From the NCBI GenBank assembly GCA_003222935.1, contig QHXL01000268.1, positions 320 through 12,002 on the forward strand: 11,683 nucleotides of DNA. The letters are read 5' to 3'. The stretch is from Acidobacteriota bacterium (lineage in GTDB: Bacteria; Acidobacteriota; Blastocatellia; Pyrinomonadales; Pyrinomonadaceae). Each line of letters begins with the position of its first letter. Positions within the stretch are counted from its first letter, which is position 1. The notes beneath the pieces were generated by a model, which saw only the letters and a list, made by a program, of their open reading frames with translations, had not been told where the DNA came from and searched no databases. Of the stretch, positions 7,553 to 11,683 are shown one piece after another. Both the position numbers and the translations under genes were made by a program.

Positions 7553-7629
7553 TTGCCGATTGCAAATTGAAGATTGCAGATTTGAATCAATCTGAAATCT
7601 GAGATCTTAAATCTGAAATTGTAAACACA
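7553..7629 (+). repeat. Degenerate heptanucleotide tandem repeat spacer
   Basis: The whole gap between the PIN gene stop and the next ATG is 77 nt, exactly eleven heptamers. It reads TTGCCGA, TTGCAAA, TTGAAGA, TTGCAGA, TTTGAAT, CAATCTG, AAATCTG, AGATCTT, AAATCTG, AAATTGT, AAACACA. The first half is TTGNAGA-like and the second half is close to its reverse complement, so the array folds on itself. CAGATT (7577-7582) pairs with AATCTG (7589-7594) around a 6-nt loop. It contains no Shine-Dalgarno for the following gene. Similar AT-rich heptamer arrays (short tandemly repeated repetitive sequences) are known from cyanobacterial genomes; function is unknown. Confidence 0.75.
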
Positions 7630-7872
7630 ATGTATCGCAAGCCAAGATTCTTAGAAGTGCTCCACGCTATACGCGAAGAGATGTCGCGTGAGGCTGACTA
7701 CGATGTTGATCTGTTTACCGAAATGGTGCGAACGGGAGTGGCTCCTCAACATGGACCAGAAAGAGTGATTCGCGGATTTAAGACTCGCGCGCCAAAAGAA
7801 GAAAATAAAAATGCCAAGTCAAGCGCGGTTAGCAAGCCAACAAAACGTAGACAGAGAAAGCGGAGCGCGTAA
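7630..7872 (+). CDS. Small basic protein, candidate antitoxin or partner of the PIN protein
   Basis: 80 aa. The N-terminal half, RFLEVLHAIREEMSREADYDVDLFTEMVRTG (residues 6-36), is predicted helical and resembles short uncharacterised proteins often found next to PIN-domain genes. The C-terminal half is Lys/Arg-rich (KTRAPKEENK, TKRRQRKRSA) and probably disordered, suited to bind nucleic acid or the acidic PIN active site. No Shine-Dalgarno precedes the ATG. The gene follows the PIN gene across the heptamer spacer with no promoter evident, so it is likely co-transcribed. The toxin-first order is the reverse of most vapBC loci. The antitoxin role is an inference from position and size; no known DNA-binding fold (AbrB, RHH, Phd) is recognisable. 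Confidence 0.6.
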   Translation: MYRKPRFLEVLHAIREEMSREADYDVDLFTEMVRTGVAPQHGPERVIRGFKTRAPKEENKNAKSSAVSKPTKRRQRKRSA

Positions 7873-7934
7873 TAATAAGAGTACACGCAGTTATTGGAAG
7901 TCGTAAGGCAGCAGGCGAAGTCGTTATTGAAATC

Positions 7935-8723
7935 ATGAATCCTACTTTTGAAACTATTGGGTTGGAAGTCGCCAGCGAGAAAGCGTTCAACTATCTCGCA
8001 GAACGAGCTGGTGATCAGGGCGAACCAACACAACTAAACCGACGTGGCGCTGTACTCCATGGCCGTTGTTGGAAACTTGGCGAGGGACTTGAAGTTTGGA
8101 CCGTGCTTTACGAATCAGGAAGCGGCGACGTCTTTTACGCTGATTGTCGACCAGGTTTTCGCGCGCGATATATTCAGACCATAACGCCATGGGCGCTGAC
8201 TGAGTATGACGAAGAAGGCGAGGCGGTGATTCACGGTTTTCGCGAAGGGACCGACTGCGAAGTGCTTTTCGAATTGCAGAATCTGACGGAAGTTGGACCG
8301 GCGGGCTTTCGTGCGCAGGAGTTACACATCGGGCTCTGCGGCCTTGCTTATCGAGCTCGAGTTCGACGCACCAAGACAAAGACTCGTTGGAGTCCCCTCG
8401 AAAAAACGGCGCCTGCACGCGCTGCCCACGAGAACGACTGGAGCTTATCCGGGCGTGTTATCGCGTTTAAGCCGCTCAGAAATCCACTCTCCGGTGGCGA
8501 GTTATTCTGGATTCATCTGGATCTCGATCGAATTAAGCTCGAGGTACTCGTTAATCGCCGGGCGCTCCGCGGCGACGAATTAATGGTAGGCGCGACGGTC
8601 GATGCTGAAGTCTGGCTCCAGGGACACGTGCTCGATGAACATGCACTTAGTTCGCGTTACGAAGGCATCGATTGCGCTTACTCGCTCGGAAGTTTCTGGT
8701 CAGGACTGAAGAGGAGAAACTAA
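7935..8723 (+). CDS. Uncharacterised 262-aa cytoplasmic protein
   Basis: I do not recognise this family. There is no signal peptide or membrane segment. Residues 40-140 look beta-rich with many aromatic and acidic residues (GLEVWTVLYESGSGDVFYADCRPGF). A charged linker (about 142-165, RRTKTKTRW then PLEKTAPAR) leads to a C-terminal region of about 168-232: SGRVIAFKPLRNPLSGGELFWIHLDLD, then LEVLVNRRALRGDELMVGATVDAEVWLQGHVL. The alternation of strands and the VGATVDAEVWLQG ending suggest a small beta-barrel (OB-like), but this is a pattern impression only. The frame has normal codon use and no internal stop for 263 codons, so it is a real gene. The ATG at 7935 lies 62 nt after the small basic gene with only a weak upstream purine tract. 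Confidence 0.7.
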   Translation: MNPTFETIGLEVASEKAFNYLAERAGDQGEPTQLNRRGAVLHGRCWKLGEGLEVWTVLYESGSGDVFYADCRPGFRARYIQTITPWALTEYDEEGEAVIHGFREGTDCEVLFELQNLTEVGPAGFRAQELHIGLCGLAYRARVRRTKTKTRWSPLEKTAPARAAHENDWSLSGRVIAFKPLRNPLSGGELFWIHLDLDRIKLEVLVNRRALRGDELMVGATVDAEVWLQGHVLDEHALSSRYEGIDCAYSLGSFWSGLKRRN

Positions 8724-8770
8724 CAGCCCGGGTATTACAGCGTTAACTTGGCTGTCCTTTCGCAATCTTG

Positions 8771-9385
8771 ATGAAACGCGCTCTGGTTGTAGCTCTCCTG
8801 GCCCTAGCCATTATCCTCACGGCATATTTCTTCAATCAATACTGGACCCATCGTTACGATCCGTTGATAGCTCGCCAGGCGACTATCTATCGAATCGATC
8901 CCGACCTCGTCTGGAGCATCATCTACGAAGAAACCTATTTCAGTCCCTGGAAAACAGGGAAAGACAGCGAGATCGGTTTGATGCAGGTGACGCCAACCGT
9001 TGGTCGTGAGTGGGCCACCGAGACCGGCATGCGTGAGTTTGAACGTCAGATGGTGAACGACCCACAAAGCATTCTTCGCGATCCTGAACACAACATTCAA
9101 ATCGGGTGCTGGTACCTGGAAAAGATTCGCGAACAGTTTCAGGATATTCCGGATGCAGAATCGCGGATGGTTGCCGCTTACAATGCTGGGCCAAGTCGTG
9201 CGGTTGAATGGAGTCGAGTTGGCGAGAACGATAAACCCCTGACGGCCTCGGAGTTCATTAGCAGGATCGACATTCCCTCAACCAAGGCTTATGTAATCTC
9301 GGTGATGCAGAGGTACCGCGACGTTAAGAACGCGAAGAGCCAGGGAGCAACATCCCGCGACAACCCGGCGCCATTGAATCGCTAA
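8771..9385 (+). CDS. Membrane-anchored SLT-type lytic transglycosylase (GH23)
   Basis: 204 aa. Residues 3-20 are a hydrophobic N-terminal anchor or uncleaved signal (RALVVALLALAIILTAYF). The SLT domain follows: DLVWSIIYEETYFSPW with Glu54 aligning to the catalytic Glu of the ES-x-F motif, EIGLMQVTPTVG (68-78, the GLMQ motif), NIQIGCWYLEKI (108-119) and AAYNAGP (135-141). These enzymes cleave peptidoglycan between MurNAc and GlcNAc to leave 1,6-anhydro ends, at the periplasmic face. Thr55 replaces the usual Ser after the catalytic Glu, which is a tolerated change. A TTG three bases upstream (8768) is in frame, but the ATG at 8771 is the natural start. No clear Shine-Dalgarno is seen. It could serve cell wall turnover or open the wall for an envelope machine; context does not decide. 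Confidence 0.88.
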   Translation: MKRALVVALLALAIILTAYFFNQYWTHRYDPLIARQATIYRIDPDLVWSIIYEETYFSPWKTGKDSEIGLMQVTPTVGREWATETGMREFERQMVNDPQSILRDPEHNIQIGCWYLEKIREQFQDIPDAESRMVAAYNAGPSRAVEWSRVGENDKPLTASEFISRIDIPSTKAYVISVMQRYRDVKNAKSQGATSRDNPAPLNR

Positions 9386-9413
9386 GCTCAGCGACTGGTC
9401 GCCCCCAGGTAAC

Positions 9414-9419
9414 AAAGGA
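9414..9419 (+). promoter_or_regulatory. Ribosome binding site deciding the GTG start of the MgtC-like gene
   Basis: AAAGGA lies 6 nt before a GTG at 9426. There is no nearby in-frame ATG that would keep the first transmembrane helix intact, so the GTG start is well supported. Confidence 0.65.
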
Positions 9420-9425
9420 TCCGAC

Positions 9426-10091
9426 GTGTCACTTTTAACTTCACCTGCAGCGATGATCGCGTTGAAGTTGTTGTTGGCAATGGTGTGCGGCGGCGCAATC
9501 GGCGTTGAACGCGAACTCAATCGAAAGCCAGCCGGCTTGCGCACCAACGTGCTGATCTGTTTTGGCGCTGCACTCTATATGATCGTATCGCGTCACATCA
9601 GCGGTGGCGCCGCCTACACGGATCCGGCGCGACTTGCCGCACAGGTCGTCGCTGGAATTGGCTTCCTGGGAGCCGGAGTGATCCTGCAAGCTCGCGGATC
9701 AGTCACCGGCCTCACGACGGCGGCCACGATCTTTGTGGTTGGCGCTGTTGGTATCACGCTCGGTGAAGGTCTCTTTTCGTTGGCGTTATTCTCGACGGTC
9801 TCGATCATCGCAGTCCTGGTCATCCTGCGGAAATTGGAACGAGTGGTGATCAGGCGAGCACGCTTGTTTCATTACCACTTGAGAGTTGGCGACCCGTCGG
9901 AATTTTTAGAAGACTTACTCAATAAGCTCGAAGAAGAGAATTTGCGACTTGAAGACTTCGACGTAAAAGATAACCCGGCCGGTGAATACGAGGTCACGTT
10001 AAGTGTAGTTACCTCACTGGAAGGGAATCGTCGTCTATTGCGCCATTTGCGCAGTATGGGTAAATCTTTGCGCACCTCGATTAACGAGTAA
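9426..10091 (+). CDS. MgtC/SapB family membrane protein
   Basis: 221 aa, GTG start with a good ribosome binding site. The MgtC/SapB core is unmistakable: CGGAIGVERELNRKPAGLRT (residues 21-40), LICFGAALYMIVS (43-55), DPARLAAQVVAGIGFLGAGVI (66-86), GLTTAATIFVVGAVGI (95-110) and a further hydrophobic helix at about 115-134, giving four to five transmembrane segments. The soluble C-terminal domain (about 146-221) has the alternating helix/strand pattern of the ACT-like tail found in many family members. In Salmonella MgtC supports growth in low Mg2+ and in macrophages. In environmental bacteria the role is less clear, with Mg2+ homeostasis or membrane potential/ATP synthase control proposed. Its stop is 5 nt before the amidohydrolase start, implying co-transcription. 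Confidence 0.92.
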   Translation: MSLLTSPAAMIALKLLLAMVCGGAIGVERELNRKPAGLRTNVLICFGAALYMIVSRHISGGAAYTDPARLAAQVVAGIGFLGAGVILQARGSVTGLTTAATIFVVGAVGITLGEGLFSLALFSTVSIIAVLVILRKLERVVIRRARLFHYHLRVGDPSEFLEDLLNKLEEENLRLEDFDVKDNPAGEYEVTLSVVTSLEGNRRLLRHLRSMGKSLRTSINE

Positions 10092-10096
10092 CCCTC

Positions 10097-11387
10097 ATGA
10101 CGATGATCTACAACGCACGGTGGGTTTTACCTGTCGCTACTGCGCCAATCGAGCATGGCGCAATCGCGATCGATGGCCCACGGATCGCGGCAGTTGGCCC
10201 ACAGTCTGTCATTTGTGGGCGGTTCCCGTCTGCATCTACCCATGACTTCAAAAACTCGGCGATCATTCCCGGACTAGTCAATACTCACACGCATCTCGAA
10301 CTCACCGCCATGCGAGGATATCTCGAGCAGGAAGAGTCGGACTTTTTTGCCTGGCTGAGGAAGCTGACACGCGCACGCCTGGAGCAAATGACTGCTGACG
10401 ACATCCAGGTCTCCGCTACGTGGGGTGCGTGTGAAGCAGTGCGAGCTGGAATCACTTCGGTTGGTGATGCTAGTGATTCGGCTTTGTTGAGTATGCGTGC
10501 CATTCAGGAAGTCGGAATGCGCGGTGTAGTGTTCCAGGAATCGTTTGGACCGGATGCTCGTTTGGTAGCTGAGAACTTTGACAGGCTTAAATCGAAAGTG
10601 GGCGAGTTAAGAGAGGTTGAGTCGGCGCTGGTTCGCACAGGTATTTCACCTCACGCCCCCTACTCGGTGTGCGGGCCACAACTCGAATTGATCGCCGACT
10701 ATGCATTGAGTGAGCGGTTGCCGTTGATGATGCATGCTGCAGAATCTGCTGCGGAAGAAATGTTTGTTCGTGATGGCTGCGGAATCTTTGCCGACGGCTT
10801 GAAGAATCGGAATATCGAGTGGACCACGCCGGGTGTTTCGACCCTCCAGCATCTCAAACAGCGAGGGATTCTCGAAACGCAACCATTGCTGGCTCACTGT
10901 ATAAGAGTTGATGAAAACGACTTGGTGGCGCTGCACGAGACGAATTCGAAAGTAGCCCACTGTCCGAAGTCGAATGCGAAGTTGGGACACGGAAGAGCGC
11001 CGTTGGCCAAGTTTATCGATCGTGGAATCGCGGTTGGTTTGGGAAGCGATTCGGTGGCTAGTAACAACACGTCCGACATCCTCGAAGAAGCTAGATTTGC
11101 AGCATTGGTTGCGCGGGCTGATCGACAGGTAAGTGCAGGTGAAGTTTTCACGACTGCAACGATCGCAGGGGCGCGTTGCCTTGGCCTGGGAGGTGTGGTC
11201 GGTGAACTGACGGAAGGCGCCGGGCTACGATCCATTGTCGACTTTGGTGTTTGCTTCCTCCGGCCGGGATGTATTGATGACAGTCGTAGCGGGCAAGGAA
11301 GTCTTTCGGGAAGGCAGAGTGGTGAATGTTGATGAAGAAAGACTGCGCGCGAGGATGGATGAAATCAGTTTGAAATTGAGCCTGTGA
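10097..11387 (+). pseudogene. COG0402-type amidohydrolase (TRZ/ATZ/MtaD-like), C-terminus frameshifted by an apparent deletion
   Basis: The open frame from ATG 10097 ends at 11332 (411 aa). Metal and catalytic residues are intact: NTHTH (His64, His66), SPHAPYS (His186), MHAAES (His213, Glu216), LAHCIRV (His267), SKVAHCPKSNAKLGHG, and LGSDSVASNN (Asp318). These define metal-dependent deaminases/hydrolases of the methylthioadenosine deaminase, chlorohydrolase and aminodeoxyfutalosine deaminase group; the substrate cannot be told. After GELTEG (to residue 374) the frame turns to non-homologous sequence. In another frame, 11223-11387 encodes a normal family C-terminus: GYDPLSTLVFASSGRDV, MTVVAGKEVFREGRVV, then LRARMDEISLKLSL. 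The segment between (usually a K-x-ADL strand and about 15-18 residues) is missing. An out-of-frame deletion near 11219-11223 explains both facts. The catalytic barrel could still be made, but the closing part of the beta-sandwich domain is lost. Confidence 0.85.
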
Positions 11388-11485
11388 GTCTCTCTGCGCG
11401 TTCTCAGTGTTACAGGGGACCTGGAGTAAATGATTCATTATCAACGCAGTGCACAGCGCCGCAACCAAATGATCGATAACGGCTC
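11388..11485 (+). other. Short region with no supported gene before the palindromic element
   Basis: Only a weak open frame is visible: an ATG at 11430 preceded by GGAG (11423-11426, short 3-nt spacing) that reads 43 codons into the palindrome and stops at 11561. Its last half is simply translated repeat sequence. It might be the start of a gene interrupted by the element. No terminator is evident after the amidohydrolase. Confidence 0.4.
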
Positions 11486-11682
11486 CGCCGCCGGATGTGA
11501 GGCGACGGCTCTGCCTCGCCGTAAGGTGCGGCGATCGATTTGGGCTGTGCCCCTGGTATGAGCTGTGCTCCTCTGCACTTTAGTACGCGCGACATTGGGG
11601 TCGAGCCGGAACCAAGGGCATAGCCCGAATGAAAGCGGGCCCGTTACGGCGAGGCAGAGCCGTCGCCTCACATCCGGCGGCG
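11486..11682. repeat. 197-bp palindromic element with perfect 39-bp terminal inverted repeats
   Basis: The left arm (11486-11524, starting CGCCGCCGGATG) is the exact reverse complement of the right arm (11644-11682) over all 39 bases. A second inner pair, 11539-11557 and 11611-11629, matches at 16 of 19 positions and has the same centre of symmetry (11584), so the element is one long palindrome that becomes less perfect towards the middle. It carries no gene. It could be a MITE-like element, a pair of REP-type palindromes facing each other, or a structured RNA. The right end lies one base before the window edge, so a target-site duplication cannot be tested. Confidence 0.9.
11501..11520 (+). 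repeat. Self-complementary hairpin inside the left arm (REP-like)
   Basis: Within the left arm, GGCGA (11501-11505) pairs with TCGCC (11516-11520) and GGC (11507-11509) with GCC (11513-11515). A single bulged C and a TCT loop complete it: eight base pairs in total. The same hairpin is present in the right arm. Bulged GC-rich hairpins of this size are characteristic of bacterial REP sequences. Confidence 0.6.
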
Positions 11683-11683
11683 A

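Noticed and set aside
7553-7629. The heptamer array as a CRISPR array
   Set aside because: Units are 7 nt, degenerate and without spacers; no cas genes are present.
8723-8755. ACAGCC/GGCTGT hairpin after the 262-aa gene as a terminator
   Set aside because: Six-bp stem, 21-nt loop and a very weak T run; too poor for an intrinsic terminator.
11410-11671. Minus-strand frames of 61 and 76 codons across the palindrome
   Set aside because: They consist mainly of translated inverted-repeat sequence with low-complexity Arg/Pro-rich products; no support for a protein.

Overview
The window (about 52% G+C by eye) looks like bacterial chromosome, most plausibly an acidobacterium (Blastocatellia-like) or a close relative. 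That guess rests on gene style only: a large PilX-type minor pilin, a TPR/retropepsin-like secreted protein, heptanucleotide-repeat spacers and palindromic intergenic elements. No rRNA or other phylogenetic marker is present. No tRNA, rRNA, CRISPR array, transposase or phage gene was seen.

Layout. Positions 1-4549 (minus strand) hold a type IV pilus minor-pilin operon. In transcription order it is a FimT/GspH-like pilin, a PilV-like pilin, a PilW-like pilin and a very large PilX-like protein that runs off the left edge. This is the fimU-pilV-pilW-pilX order of the Pseudomonas-type minor pilin cluster. A divergent intergenic region (4550-4711) carries a good sigma70-type promoter for the plus strand. 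Positions 4712-11387 (plus strand) are a co-directional series: an Ogg2-type 8-oxoguanine DNA glycosylase broken by an 8-bp tandem duplication; a secreted TPR protein with two retropepsin-like aspartic protease domains; a PIN-domain (VapC-like) toxin overlapping it by 4 bp; a spacer of exactly eleven degenerate heptamers; a small basic protein that may be the antitoxin; an unrecognised 262-aa protein; a membrane-anchored SLT-type lytic transglycosylase; an MgtC/SapB-family membrane protein; and a COG0402-type amidohydrolase whose C-terminus is frameshifted by an apparent out-of-frame deletion. From 11388 to the end there is no convincing gene. A 197-bp palindromic element with perfect 39-bp terminal inverted repeats fills 11486-11682 and ends one base before the window edge.

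How it fits together. The pilus genes form a functional unit that would prime or cap a type IV pilus or pseudopilus. The plus-strand genes look like a housekeeping/accessory mix (DNA repair, envelope proteolysis, toxin-antitoxin, peptidoglycan cleavage, membrane homeostasis, nucleobase or nucleoside-type hydrolysis) rather than one pathway. The notable points are two broken but otherwise well-conserved genes in 7 kb, each with a clear lesion, the large palindrome, and the reversed-order toxin/antitoxin candidate with its heptamer spacer.
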